A stretch of 64,000 nucleotides of DNA, taken from assembly GCF_003991905.1 (NCBI RefSeq), contig NZ_RSCL01000009.1, positions 305,894-369,893 on the forward strand, read 5' to 3'. The notes beneath the pieces are model-generated. The model saw only the letters and a list, made by a program, of their open reading frames with translations, did no database searches and was not told the origin of the DNA. This DNA comes from Dulcicalothrix desertica PCC 7102. GTDB taxonomy: Bacteria; Cyanobacteriota; Cyanobacteriia; Cyanobacteriales; Nostocaceae. Made by a program: the position numbers and the translations under genes. This document shows positions 26,183 through 34,323 of the stretch, one piece after another (the first letter of the stretch is position 1; each line of letters opens with the position of its first letter).

Positions 26183-26980
26183 TTAAATATCTCTAAGAAA
26201 AATTTCTAATATAATTAATAATGTACAGCCAAAAATAGATTCTATCAAATAACGCTTAGATGATTTATAGCGTTCTGGATACCAAACACGAAATTCTCCA
26301 TTAAAACCACGCGATTCTACACTTAATAACATTTGACGATAATTCTCAATTGTGCGTTGAAATAATTGTCCAATTAATAGCGCTAAACTTTTCATGCCAG
26401 AATTAAAAGTGCGGTACCCAAACCTTGCTTGCTGTGCTGTCCATAGTTCGCTTGCTGTGTTTAGTAAAATAAAAATGAAACGATACATTAATAATAATAG
26501 TTCTGCTAAAAGCTGGGGAAAGCCAAATTTACGTAAAGCTTGCAGCAATTCAACAAAAGGAACCGTTAACATGATAAAGTATAAACACGAAAGTGCAGCC
26601 AATGCCCGCGTTAATATTGTAAGTACTTGAATTATTCCTTGTACGCTTATATATATATAGTATGAGCCAATTGTTAAACCGGCTAATGAATCGAGTTGTA
26701 TGCTGGTTAAATTAGTAGTATTAACTGCATTGATAGCTAAAGCAGGTACACTTGTTAACCAAAATAAGAAAGGAACATAAATTAATCTCAAAAAATTTTT
26801 TATCGGAATACGTGCATATCCGACTATCCAAATACTCATCCAGATAAAAATTAGAATTTGTACAGGGGGATGAGAAACATAAGTAATTACAAAAAGGGTA
26901 GTTGCCAATATTAATTTATGCTTAACTGGCAGCCACCGCAAGTTATTAGTGTATGCGAGTGTGTCTATCTGTATTTTCAT
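26183..26980 (-). CDS. cbiQ: ECF transporter T component CbiQ
   Basis: The 265-residue protein has about five hydrophobic segments and the T-component core, with LLLMYRFIFILLNTASELWTA and a later SVESRGF region corresponding to the two short Ala-Arg-Gly-like coupling motifs. It links the ATPase CbiO to the substrate-binding CbiM. Its start at 26980 lies 35 bases inside the cbiN gene, which implies coupled translation. Confidence 0.92.
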   Translation of the reverse strand: MKIQIDTLAYTNNLRWLPVKHKLILATTLFVITYVSHPPVQILIFIWMSIWIVGYARIPIKNFLRLIYVPFLFWLTSVPALAINAVNTTNLTSIQLDSLAGLTIGSYYIYISVQGIIQVLTILTRALAALSCLYFIMLTVPFVELLQALRKFGFPQLLAELLLLMYRFIFILLNTASELWTAQQARFGYRTFNSGMKSLALLIGQLFQRTIENYRQMLLSVESRGFNGEFRVWYPERYKSSKRYLIESIFGCTLLIILEIFLRDI

Positions 26981-27263
26981 TACGCTGTTTGCTTTCGGTG
27001 CGTCCTTTATATAGACCTATTACATAACCTATTACACCTGCACCACCTGCTGCTTGTACTGAGAATAACAAACTTGCAACTTCTGAGCTAGGTAACTCGA
27101 ATACAGGTTGAAACCAAGGTTTATACTGTGGGTGTAGTTCGGTTATTGCTTCTTTAGCTTTGTCGTCTGAACCTGTATATTCTCCTTTTACGAATAATAA
27201 TGGCGCCACTGCTAGTGTTATTACTCCAAGGAATAGTAACCAGTTGTTAGTTTTGTTTGACAT
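26946..27263 (-). CDS. cbiN: Cobalt/nickel transport accessory protein CbiN
   Basis: The 105-residue protein has two membrane segments (about 8-26 and 66-86) around an extracytoplasmic loop with GEYTGSDDKAKEAI, a hallmark of CbiN, followed by a basic, polar tail. CbiN helps CbiM load the metal ion. The last 35 bases overlap cbiQ. It is separated from cbiM by 52 bases that contain part of a dispersed repeat. Confidence 0.93.
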   Translation of the reverse strand: MSNKTNNWLLFLGVITLAVAPLLFVKGEYTGSDDKAKEAITELHPQYKPWFQPVFELPSSEVASLLFSVQAAGGAGVIGYVIGLYKGRTESKQRNENTDRHTRIH

Positions 27264-27293
27264 GATGAGTCCTTTTATATTGTAATGAACTTG

Positions 27294-27359
27294 AGAAACC
27301 AGGTTTCTTTCTTTTTTATTGAAGATTGTTATGTTCAGTGCTGAAGAAACCTGGTTTCT
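27294..27359. repeat. AGAAACC dispersed repeat inside the cbi operon
   Basis: Units AGAAACCAGGTTTCTT (27294-27309) and AGAAACCTGGTTTCT (27345-27359) flank a 35-base middle. The right unit lies inside the cbiM reading frame and encodes the QKPGFF of its C-terminus; the cbiM stop codon lies in the middle part. It is the same family as the repeats at 15051, 30870 and 50647. Confidence 0.85.
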
Positions 27360-28122
27360 GTATTAAATTCAGCATTTCTAATTCTTGGCGCCCGTAGTTA
27401 GTTAACCAGTTCCAGACTAAGACGGTTAGTAGTCCTTCGCTAATGGCTAGGGGTATTTGTGTGATTGCAAAAATACCAGCGAATTTTAGGAATGAAGCGA
27501 CAAAGCCACCTGTTGCGGCAGGGAATGCTAAGGCTAATTGTATAGATGTGACTATATATGTAATTAAATCGGCTACAGCAGATGCTAAGAATATTGCTAA
27601 TCTTTGTTTACCAGTTGACACAATTAAACGGTATATCCAAAAGGCAACGATTGGCCCAACTATTGCCATTGAAAATGCATTGGCTCCTAATGTCGTTAAA
27701 CCACCGTGTGCTAATAATAATGCTTGAAATATTAATACTAAGGTTCCGAGTACTGACATTGTTAATGGGCCGAATAATATGGCGCCTAGTCCTGTACCTG
27801 TTGGGTGTGAACAGCTACCCGTAACTGAGGGTATTTTTAATGCTGATAGTACAAAGGTAAAGGCGCCTGATAATGCCAAGAGTAATTTTAACTCAGGTTT
27901 TTCGTTGGTGATGCGTGTGATGCTGCGTAAACCTAATACAAAAAACGGTAAGGCAACTATAAACCAAAATATTGCCCACTCTTTAGGTAAAAAACCTTCC
28001 ATGATGTGCATTGCGTGTGCTTTTGCTTCGGAACCAACAACTAAGTAAAAGCTTAAAAATGCCATTAAACTCAAATTGATTAGGCGCCACTTTCGTGGTG
28101 ATATTGAAATATTACTTAACAT
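27316..28122 (-). CDS. cbiM: Cobalt/nickel ECF transporter substrate-binding membrane protein CbiM
   Basis: The 268-residue protein starts with a cleavable signal-like segment (about 15-35) ending [14 protein letters not shown]. The resulting HAMHIMEG N-terminus is the metal-binding hallmark of CbiM/NikM. Six or so membrane segments follow, with [17 protein letters not shown] metal-site sequence in the middle. It heads a likely operon cbiM-cbiN-cbiQ-cbiO-deacetylase. The last 13 residues ([14 protein letters not shown] region) come from a dispersed repeat and are not a family feature. Cobalt and nickel importers cannot be separated by sequence alone. Confidence 0.94.
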   Translation of the reverse strand: MLSNISISPRKWRLINLSLMAFLSFYLVVGSEAKAHAMHIMEGFLPKEWAIFWFIVALPFFVLGLRSITRITNEKPELKLLLALSGAFTFVLSALKIPSVTGSCSHPTGTGLGAILFGPLTMSVLGTLVLIFQALLLAHGGLTTLGANAFSMAIVGPIVAFWIYRLIVSTGKQRLAIFLASAVADLITYIVTSIQLALAFPAATGGFVASFLKFAGIFAITQIPLAISEGLLTVLVWNWLTNYGRQELEMLNLIQKPGFFSTEHNNLQ

Positions 28123-28201
28123 TCTTTACACCTTTGCTGGTAATCCTAAAAAAGTATACCCAAAAAATATATGATATATCGCCATTTCAAGATATGCCAC
28201 T

Positions 28202-28221
28202 TGAAATGAATTATCATTATC
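28202..28221 (-). promoter_or_regulatory. Possible Fur/Zur-type operator upstream of cbiM
   Basis: On the minus strand the sequence reads GATAATGATAATTCATTTCA. It contains TGATAAT followed by a degraded inverted half (CATTTCA), similar to the Zur consensus TGATAATNATTATCA and to the Fur box. It lies about 80 bases before the cbiM start. No cobalamin riboswitch motifs were found in this gap, so metal control by a Fur-family regulator is the simplest idea. Confidence 0.35.
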
Positions 28222-28383
28222 GACTTTAGTGCCCGAAAAAGCAAATAGTTGTTTAAGCAAATTTTCTAATTATAACGTGCATGGTTACATCTGACCATAT
28301 AAATTATTCGCGCTTAAAAATTTTAAAAATAAGAAACATTTAGGCGCCTATTTTAGTCAAGGACGGGTATTCTATTAACAAAT

Positions 28384-28438
28384 AGCTTGACCATGACATA
28401 GGTTATCGAACAACTTAGGCGGTCAAGCTTGTTTTTTT
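28384..28438 (+). terminator. Intrinsic-terminator hairpin just before a small secreted-protein gene
   Basis: AGCTTGACC (28384-28392) and GGTCAAGCT (28421-28429) form a perfect 9-bp stem with a 28-base loop, followed by seven T (28432-28438). It ends ten bases before the ATG at 28449. A terminator in this place suggests either the end of a small RNA transcribed from the 28250-28380 region or a leader attenuator of the downstream gene. Confidence 0.65.
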
Positions 28439-28448
28439 AAGAAAGGCT

Positions 28449-28832
28449 ATGAACAAGAAATTCATTCTCATTTTGCTTTCAACTTCTACTGTGTTTACCT
28501 CATTAATGTCAACACTATCGTTAATTAATCCTGCACACGCGGTAGAAAAGCGTCTAGAGCAGAAATTAATTCATACACGCGACAATAAAACATGTATCAC
28601 CAATCCTCACGGACATCATAATTTTATTTGTATTCGTGATTCTGAGAGGAGCTTAGGCGCCAAACCTGTAGTATCGCAAACTGTTGTGAATGGGGCAACA
28701 AATACAAATGTTGCAATGTTAGATTTTACAGAAGAAGAGAGCGATGCTGCAATTAAGCTATTTGGCTGTGACTGTCCGTATTGTCTCAATTCTTTGCGTC
28801 AGTTAACAGGTACAGGTAACTTGGTTTATTAA
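28449..28832 (+). CDS. Small secreted protein, unknown function
   Basis: The 127 residues start with a signal peptide (hydrophobic 5-30, cleavage likely after PAHA). The mature part has cysteines in pairs (NKTCIT, NFICIRD, FGCDCPYC), perhaps two disulphides, and an acidic, helical end (LDFTEEESDAAIKLFGCD). AAGAAAGG precedes the ATG, directly behind a terminator-like hairpin. I do not recognise the family; a periplasmic or cell-surface protein is likely. Confidence 0.7.
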   Translation: MNKKFILILLSTSTVFTSLMSTLSLINPAHAVEKRLEQKLIHTRDNKTCITNPHGHHNFICIRDSERSLGAKPVVSQTVVNGATNTNVAMLDFTEEESDAAIKLFGCDCPYCLNSLRQLTGTGNLVY

Positions 28833-29130
28833 TTTTGGTGCATATGTAATTAAGATATTTTAAGTAGTGGTAGACTTACTTTAAATGTGGCGCCAAGTCT
28901 TTCACCAGGACTTGGCTACTGTATTTACCTATCGAATTACTTTGCTTCATTTTTGATTAAGTTGACAATGCCTTGTATTAAATCAACAAAAAGTGTTAAC
29001 CCAATAGCTAACCGCGCAAAGCCAGAAGGCGCCCGTTTATCTAGTCCAGAACCAAAAAATATATTTCTGGCGAGAGCAAAGTTATGCAAGAAGTGGAATT
29101 AGGGACGGAAAATAGTTAGAAGTTGGTTTA

Positions 29131-29166
29131 TGTTGGGTTACGCCTGCGGCTTCACCCAACCTACGA
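29131..29166. repeat. GTTGGGTTACGC..CACCCAACCTACG inverted repeat
   Basis: This member of the GTTGGGT family lies between 28833 and the FKBP gene. The preceding 298 bases (28833-29130) hold a weak 71-codon ORF that I do not accept and nothing else recognisable. Confidence 0.75.
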
Positions 29167-29177
29167 TGTTACGAAAC

Positions 29178-29609
29178 TTAGGCGCCGATACCAACTAGTT
29201 GAATATCAAAGACCAAATCTTCGCCAGCGAGAGGATGATTTGCGTCTAGAGTGATGGTAGAGTCTGATATTTCGGTGATGACGACGGGTATAACTTGACC
29301 TGTGGGTTGCTGGAGTTGTAACTGTTGACCAATTTCTGGCTCTAGTTCGGGTGGCATTTGTTCACGGTCTACCTCAATAACCATGTCATCACGATATGTA
29401 CCATATGCTTGTTCTACGGGGATATGAGTAGTTTTTGAGTCACCAGCGTTCATTCCTACAACTGCATCCTCAAATCCAGGTATTAACTGTCCTGTACCAA
29501 TTGTAAACTCTAACGGGTCGCCCCCTGACGAAGAGTCAAAAACTGTGCCATCAGTCAATTTACCTGTGTAGTGTACTGTTACTGTGTCACCTACTTTTGC
29601 TTGTCCCAT
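29178..29609 (-). CDS. FKBP-type peptidyl-prolyl isomerase, SlyD-like
   Basis: The 143-residue protein has the FKBP core (VGDTVTVHYTGKLTDGTVFDSS, then LEFTIGTGQLIPGFEDAVVGM) interrupted by an insert-in-flap domain (about 70-125, with VDREQMPPELEPEIGQQLQL), then DANHPLAGEDLVFDI. This is the SlyD layout without the metal-binding histidine-rich tail. It speeds proline isomerisation and acts as a chaperone in the cytoplasm. It is monocistronic. Confidence 0.93.
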   Translation of the reverse strand: MGQAKVGDTVTVHYTGKLTDGTVFDSSSGGDPLEFTIGTGQLIPGFEDAVVGMNAGDSKTTHIPVEQAYGTYRDDMVIEVDREQMPPELEPEIGQQLQLQQPTGQVIPVVITEISDSTITLDANHPLAGEDLVFDIQLVGIGA

Positions 29610-30153
29610 TGATGTTTCTCCAAAACTTTTGTAATCATGTCAACCTTGAGGTACAGGCTTGCATACCATCTGACCAACTTTAGGAAGCTATTGACATCCC
29701 TCTTTAGTTGGGTATTGGCTCCTACTCTACTCAAGTGATTTAAAGGTGTAATTTAATAATCAGCGTGAGTAAATTAAATTAACTCTCGAACCACATTACC
29801 CTAGAAATATAGCAGGGTTTGCAGACTCAACAAAAATTTAAGACATTAATTCATCTATAGCTATATGGCAGTACGACCTTTTATGAATATTCCCCAGTTT
29901 GTTGCTAATGCTGCTGCATATATTGGTTCACTGGCGCCTACAGACAGGTGAATTATTTTGGCGCATCATACAGGTTAAAAGCTATGCTCATAATTAAAGT
30001 CAATTTAACTAAGCTTTTTAAAATAACGTATAATTATATACATTTATATTCGAATTAATTACTTACACGTATAAGTGTAACATATAAGGCACAGATAAAG
30101 GCGCCACAATCGCGTAAGTTAGTATGAAACTAGTTTCAAGAGAAGGTAGCAGG

Positions 30154-30239
30154 TTTGGGGGTGAAGTATTTACCAACAATCATAAACGTTGTTTTCCTGC
30201 ATGTTGTGTACTGTTGGTAAATCGGTGCCTACCCCTAAA
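30154..30239. repeat. Imperfect inverted repeat downstream of fur
   Basis: ATTTACCAACA (30168-30178) and TGTTGGTAAAT (30212-30222) pair perfectly, and outer TTTGGGGGT / TACCCCTAAA can extend the stem. It lies just after the Fur stop codon. The rest of the 651-base gap 29610-30260 holds a 28-codon ORF at 29865-29951 too short to trust, a small palindrome GAAACTAGTTTC (30126-30137), and otherwise AT-rich sequence in which I see nothing. Confidence 0.5.
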
Positions 30240-30260
30240 ATTAAGGACGTAGAGTACAAC

Positions 30261-30782
30261 TTATAAAAAAGAGGCGCCTTCTTCAAGTTCAGCGGCTCTT
30301 ATTGCGCGCGAGCATACCCAGTCAGATGAAACAACGGCTGGCCATCCTTTGCGTACTGCTTCGGGACATATCGTGTAAATGGTTAGTTGACAGTCAATTA
30401 GTTCTAAGCCTGATTTTTCAACTTGTTTTGTTGCTTGTTTGAGAATAGAAGTATTTTCAAATTCGATTGTCATATTACACTGGGCACACACCATGTGGTG
30501 ATGATGATTGGGTGATGATGTGTTAAGCTCGTAGTGTTTGTGTACTTCTGCTAACTCTAGTTCCCGCAATATCCCCATCCGCGTCATGAGCTTTAAGGTA
30601 CGGTAAATAGTAGACAAGCTAATTCCTTCTTGACGTTTTTCTAGCAGAGCAAATAGTTCCTCTGCGCTTAGGTGCTTTCCTTGTGGCAGATTTTGAAACA
30701 CCTCTAATATTACTTCCCTCTGAGGTGTCAATCGCCACCCTTTGGAGTTTAGTTCGGCTTTGAGAGAATTTGCTGTATACAT
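30261..30782 (-). CDS. Fur-family transcriptional regulator (FurA-like)
   Basis: The 173-residue protein has the Fur winged-helix domain (SLKAELNSKGWRLTPQREVI, ISLSTIYRTLKLM) and the dimerisation domain with HHHHMVCAQC, close to cyanobacterial FurA. The first CxxC is present, but the second cysteine motif reads CPEAVRKGW instead of CPxC, and the protein has an extra tail with another cysteine (WVCSRAIRAAELEE). FurA represses iron-acquisition genes with Fe(II); this variant may differ in zinc binding or be a FurA paralogue. Zur or PerR are less likely. Confidence 0.88.
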   Translation of the reverse strand: MYTANSLKAELNSKGWRLTPQREVILEVFQNLPQGKHLSAEELFALLEKRQEGISLSTIYRTLKLMTRMGILRELELAEVHKHYELNTSSPNHHHHMVCAQCNMTIEFENTSILKQATKQVEKSGLELIDCQLTIYTICPEAVRKGWPAVVSSDWVCSRAIRAAELEEGASFL

Positions 30783-30869
30783 AAATTACAACTCACTCGC
30801 TATGGTACATCAATTAATCATACGATACATAGGCGCTCCCGTTGCAATAAACATTGGCTTATTGCGAAA

Positions 30870-30947
30870 TAGAAACCTGAAGAAACCCGGTTTTTACGCA
30901 AAATAGTTATTGTTATTACAATATTTCAACAAAAAAACCGGGTTTCT
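30870..30947. repeat. AGAAACCCGGTTT dispersed repeat
   Basis: AGAAACCTGAAGAAACCCGG and AAACCGGGTTTCT form inverted arms in the gap between fur and the serine hydrolase gene. It belongs to the AGAAACC family and generates a spurious minus-strand ORF with a KPGFF peptide. Confidence 0.75.
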
Positions 30948-31069
30948 GTAAAATAGAATTCTTGACAATATAGATATTGTTAAATACGATGGTTTGTCGA
31001 TTGCATTTTTTTATAACACGCTTTTTTAAATTGCGTGTTACATCTCTGTGTTCCTCACAAAATATACAC

Positions 31070-32104
31070 ATGAAATCTAATTTTTTATTACTTACTTGTT
31101 TAAGTGTTATCCTGTTCCCATTGACAGCAAAAGCGGAGCAAACAACAAAGGTTAACGAGCTAGCTACTTCATTCAGTACAAATACAATACCATTACCAGG
31201 ACTTCGATTCATTCCCCCGAAGGAGCGAAATGACTCTGTTCCTATCTCAGTTCCAGAAGTAAATATAAATAGTTCTAAATTTGCTGGTGTTATTAGTTTA
31301 AGACAAGAGATGTCATTGTTAGAAACTCAAATCAAAACATTGATGAATCGCTACAAGTCGCTGACACCAGGACTATTTTTCTTAGATTTACAAACAGGTG
31401 ATTACTTAAATATTAATGGAGAAAGAATATTTCCTGCTGCCAGTACAATAAAATATCCAGTTTTGATTGCATTATTTGAAGAAGTTGATGCGGGTAGAAT
31501 TCGGCTGGATGAAACAATGGTGATGCAACGCAGACACTTAGCGGGTGGTTCGGGGAATATGCGCTTTCGTCGGAGTGGAACTAAATTTAGTTTGTTAGAG
31601 ACGGCAACTCGAATGATGACTATAAGCGATAATACTGCAACTAATATGGTCATCGAACGTTTAGGAGGTATTGCAAAATTAAATCAACGTTTTCGCAAGT
31701 GGGGACTTGAGCAGACTGCAATGCGAAATATGTTAGGAGACTTTGGGGGAACGAATAGAACAAGTGCGAAAGACTTGGTACGTTTATCAGCTTTAGTGAC
31801 AAACAGTAATTTACTTAGTGATGCGAGTCGTACTCAAGTTTTAAATATAATGTATCGATGCCAAAATCGTAGATTATTACCTTCTGGTTTGGGGAAAGGC
31901 GCCAATATTGCTCACAAAACTGGTACTTTAAGATTTGTGCTGGGAGATGCGGGTATTATCCAAACACCTTCAGGTAGAAAATATTTGGCTGGTATTTTAG
32001 TAAGAAGACCTCATCATAGTCCGCAAGCTAGGGATTTTATTCGCCAAGTTTCTCAATTGGTGTATAACTATCTAGACCAACCAACCGTCACACGTTTGCC
32101 GTAA
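31070..32104 (+). CDS. Serine hydrolase, class A beta-lactamase-like fold
   Basis: The ATG at 31070 opens a signal peptide (MKSNFLLLTCLSVILF, cleavage after AKA) and gives 344 residues; the longer frame from 30977 adds an unsuitable N-terminus. The penicillin-recognising triad is complete: S125-xx-K128 (AASTIKYP), S186-D-N and K283-T-G. The sequence is like cyanobacterial 'serine hydrolase' proteins rather than clinical beta-lactamases; the expected omega-loop glutamate is not obvious to me. A penicillin-binding or peptidoglycan-related role in the periplasm is possible, and beta-lactam hydrolysis is not shown. Confidence 0.88.
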   Translation: MKSNFLLLTCLSVILFPLTAKAEQTTKVNELATSFSTNTIPLPGLRFIPPKERNDSVPISVPEVNINSSKFAGVISLRQEMSLLETQIKTLMNRYKSLTPGLFFLDLQTGDYLNINGERIFPAASTIKYPVLIALFEEVDAGRIRLDETMVMQRRHLAGGSGNMRFRRSGTKFSLLETATRMMTISDNTATNMVIERLGGIAKLNQRFRKWGLEQTAMRNMLGDFGGTNRTSAKDLVRLSALVTNSNLLSDASRTQVLNIMYRCQNRRLLPSGLGKGANIAHKTGTLRFVLGDAGIIQTPSGRKYLAGILVRRPHHSPQARDFIRQVSQLVYNYLDQPTVTRLP

Positions 32105-32114
32105 TTATGCTGCA

Positions 32115-32148
32115 AATGTAGAGACCGTATTAATTCAGTCTCTACATT
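32115..32148. repeat. AATGTAGAGAC..GTCTCTACATT inverted repeat
   Basis: An 11-bp perfect inverted repeat with a 12-base loop lies 11 bases after the serine hydrolase stop. It is a TGTAGAGAC-family member and may fold in the transcript end. Confidence 0.8.
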
Positions 32149-32359
32149 GATTAAATTCTATCTTCATAATCTTCGTGCTTATGCGGGGTCAACCGCTACT
32201 TCACAATAACGTTTTTCCGTCAAGTCTCTATACCCCAATAGAAGTACTACTTTAGATAGAGATACATATACACCGAGATATTCCTTTGGAGCGAAGATAT
32301 ACTTGCGAATTATGCGTAGTCTAGTAATTGTCAATTCACGCTATAGCCACTTCACGCAT

Positions 32360-32401
32360 AGTTATGAGTTATGAATGTCATGACTCATAGCTGTTTTTTT
32401 T
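32360..32401 (+). terminator. Strong intrinsic terminator in a long gap
   Basis: AGTTATGAGTTAT and ATGACTCATAGCT form a 13-bp stem (two G-T pairs) with a seven-base loop and are followed by eight T. It lies 256 bases after the nearest upstream gene end, so it may end a small RNA encoded between about 32150 and 32400, or a long 3' UTR. The 617-base gap 32105-32721 has no credible ORF. Confidence 0.7.
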
Positions 32402-32587
32402 GTTTATAACAGTATTTTTAATATTTTTATTTTATTTTAGACTAAGTTTTGTAAAATTTGACTTTTTTTTAGATATTATATTTCGGACGGTAAAAAATTA
32501 GTATATCTCTCTTTAGAGCGAAGCTTTGAAATTCTTTGATAGATAGCATAATAAGTATCAAAAATCGTCAACTAGCTCCTTGATATT

Positions 32588-32650
32588 TATGGGCTATAAG
32601 TAAGGATAATTAATATATCTTATATTGCTTATTTAGACTTGTAGCTCATA
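32588..32650 (+). other. Hairpin in the probable 5' UTR of the DUF2267 gene
   Basis: TATGGGCTATAAGT and ACTTGTAGCTCATA pair over 14 positions (two G-T pairs) around a 35-base loop, 71 bases before the ATG at 32722. There is no T-run. It could be a regulatory leader structure of the downstream gene cluster. Confidence 0.45.
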
Positions 32651-32721
32651 TATTTCTTCTTAAAGCGAGTTGTATATGTAGATTTGTAATGCAATAGAAA
32701 TAAATATCCTCAACCAAGATT

Positions 32722-33120
32722 ATGAAGTACGACGAGTTTATTAAGAAAGTACAAGATGCAGCTAAGTTAAATTCCCGTGAGGAAGCTATAAATGCTACTC
32801 GTGCAACATTGGAAACTATTCGCGAACGTATTGTTGGTGATGAGGCAAAAGATTTAGCTTCACAACTACCTAAAGAATTAGGTGAATTTTTACATGGACG
32901 TGAAGGTCAAAATGGGAATTATTTCAAGTGTGACGAATTTATCAAAATGGTGAGCGACAAAGAAGGTGTTTCTACGGAAGTCGCCACCAGTCACGCTCGT
33001 GCGGTATTTAGTGTTGTAGAAAGTGCAGTATCCGCAGGTGAGTTTGAAGATGTACGTTTAAATTTTTCTGATGATTACAGCGAAATATTACCTGCTGTCA
33101 AAAATGAAGTTAAAGCATAG
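32722..33120 (+). CDS. DUF2267 family protein
   Basis: The 132-residue helical protein starts MKYDEFIKKVQDAAKL with the family's 'ATRATLETIRERI..DEAKDLASQLPKEL' core repeated in weaker form in the second half (CDEFIKMVSDKEG, then ATSHARAVFSVV). DUF2267 proteins are common in stress-linked gene groups, but the function is unknown. It is the first gene of a same-strand group; the PfpI-type gene follows 35 bases later, so they are probably co-transcribed. Confidence 0.9.
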   Translation: MKYDEFIKKVQDAAKLNSREEAINATRATLETIRERIVGDEAKDLASQLPKELGEFLHGREGQNGNYFKCDEFIKMVSDKEGVSTEVATSHARAVFSVVESAVSAGEFEDVRLNFSDDYSEILPAVKNEVKA

Positions 33121-33155
33121 TTGATATTGTAGAGCAACAATTGGAGATAAATAAT

Positions 33156-34247
33156 ATGTCAAGTAATGGTCATCATAAGAAGAAAGTAGCTATTCTCATT
33201 GAAGCAGATGTAGAAGATGCAGAGTTTGAGGTACCTTATAATGCTTTAAAGCAAGCAGGAATGGATGTAGTTGTCCTTGGTTCTCGGATGAGCGAGACTT
33301 ATAAAGGTAAGCGTGGCAAAGTCTCTGTGAAACCAGATGCTACGACAAGTGAAGCTATTGCTGCTGAATTTGATGCCGTTGTTATACCTGGTGGTATGGC
33401 GCCTGATAAAATGCGCTGTAACCGTAATACAGTAAGATTTGTGCAGGAAGCGATGGCACAAAACAAGATAGTCGCTGCTGTTTGTCACGGGCCTCAGTTA
33501 TTGATAGAAGGTGACTTGCTCAAGGGTAAGAAAGCCACTGGATATATGGCTATCCGGAAGGATATGATTAACGCAGGCGCTAATTATATTGATGAAGCAT
33601 TAGTAGTTGATGGTAATTTAATTACATCACGTCAACCTGGAGATTTGGCTGTATTTAGCACAGCAATTTTGAGTCGGTTAGGTTACGGTGGCAAGGATGT
33701 AGCGTTACCAGACGAACGAAATAAAGACGCAGAATGGTGGAAATTAGCTGATGCTTGGGGTGGTTCAACCAAGGGTGAAATAGTTAAAGCACTCAATACA
33801 GCTTTAGCTGGTGAGAAATATTCCCTCGAAGCACTCGAACAATATTCGCAAAAAGAATCTGATTCTAAAATTAAATCACTCTTTGGAGAGATGATTCAAA
33901 ACAAAGGGCGCCATATTCAATATTTAGAAGCGCGATTAAATCAACTTGGCGAAAAACCTTCGTTGACTGCGAATATAGCTAACCAGTATGCGAAAGTGAA
34001 AACTGCGCTAACAGGTAGTGATGATATATTCCAGCTACGTTCAGCATTAGGTGACGTGCAAACTGGTATTGGCGACCTTAGCAATTTAATGCCTTCTACT
34101 ACTGACCCAATATCAACTGCTATTTTTGCAGAAATTGTCAAAGACTTAATGATGTCCGAGCAGCGTTTAGTTGAATTGTATCGTACCAAAGTTGGCGCCG
34201 ATATGAAACCAGCTAACCCAACAACTGGCGCCGCTGTCACTATGTAA
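33156..34247 (+). CDS. PfpI/DJ-1-type domain fused to a ferritin-like domain
   Basis: The ATG at 33156 is preceded by GGAG at 33143-33146; the longer frame begins with a TTG that contains this ribosome site. Residues 5-185 are a DJ-1/PfpI domain with the nucleophile cysteine 110 in AVCHGPQ and the acidic partner in the ILIEADVEDAEFE start. Residues 200-355 are a four-helix bundle like the ferritin-like DUF892 group (ALAGEKYSLEALEQYSQKES, SEQRLVELYRTK). PfpI-type domains act as deglycases, proteases or chaperones. The tandem may handle damaged or carbonylated molecules; this is inference. It sits in the stress-like cluster. Confidence 0.85.
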   Translation: MSSNGHHKKKVAILIEADVEDAEFEVPYNALKQAGMDVVVLGSRMSETYKGKRGKVSVKPDATTSEAIAAEFDAVVIPGGMAPDKMRCNRNTVRFVQEAMAQNKIVAAVCHGPQLLIEGDLLKGKKATGYMAIRKDMINAGANYIDEALVVDGNLITSRQPGDLAVFSTAILSRLGYGGKDVALPDERNKDAEWWKLADAWGGSTKGEIVKALNTALAGEKYSLEALEQYSQKESDSKIKSLFGEMIQNKGRHIQYLEARLNQLGEKPSLTANIANQYAKVKTALTGSDDIFQLRSALGDVQTGIGDLSNLMPSTTDPISTAIFAEIVKDLMMSEQRLVELYRTKVGADMKPANPTTGAAVTM

Positions 34248-34260
34248 ACCTTTTCATCTA

Positions 34261-34290
34261 TGTAAAGACGCGATAAATCGCGTCTCCACA
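34261..34290. repeat. TGTAAAGACGCGAT..CGCGTCTCCACA inverted repeat
   Basis: An imperfect TGTAGAGACG-family hairpin with GACGCGAT/ATCGCGTC arms lies between the PfpI-fusion and SRPBCC genes. As it is inside a likely operon, it may affect RNA processing. Confidence 0.75.
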
Positions 34291-34323
34291 GAGAAATATT
34301 AATAGTATGTATGGAGTAGAAAA

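Noticed and set aside
28123-28448. Cobalamin riboswitch upstream of cbiM
   Set aside because: I looked for the B12-box GCCACTG and the other conserved boxes on the minus strand and did not find them.
28887-29102. 71-codon plus-strand ORF
   Set aside because: Basic, low-quality composition, no ribosome site and no family resemblance.
29865-29951. 28-codon ORF MAVRPFMNIPQFVANAAAYI..
   Set aside because: It looks somewhat protein-like but is too short and without a ribosome site or context to call.
31070-32104. Clinical-type beta-lactamase call
   Set aside because: The SxxK, SDN and KTG motifs fit the wide serine-hydrolase fold; nothing shows true beta-lactam resistance.
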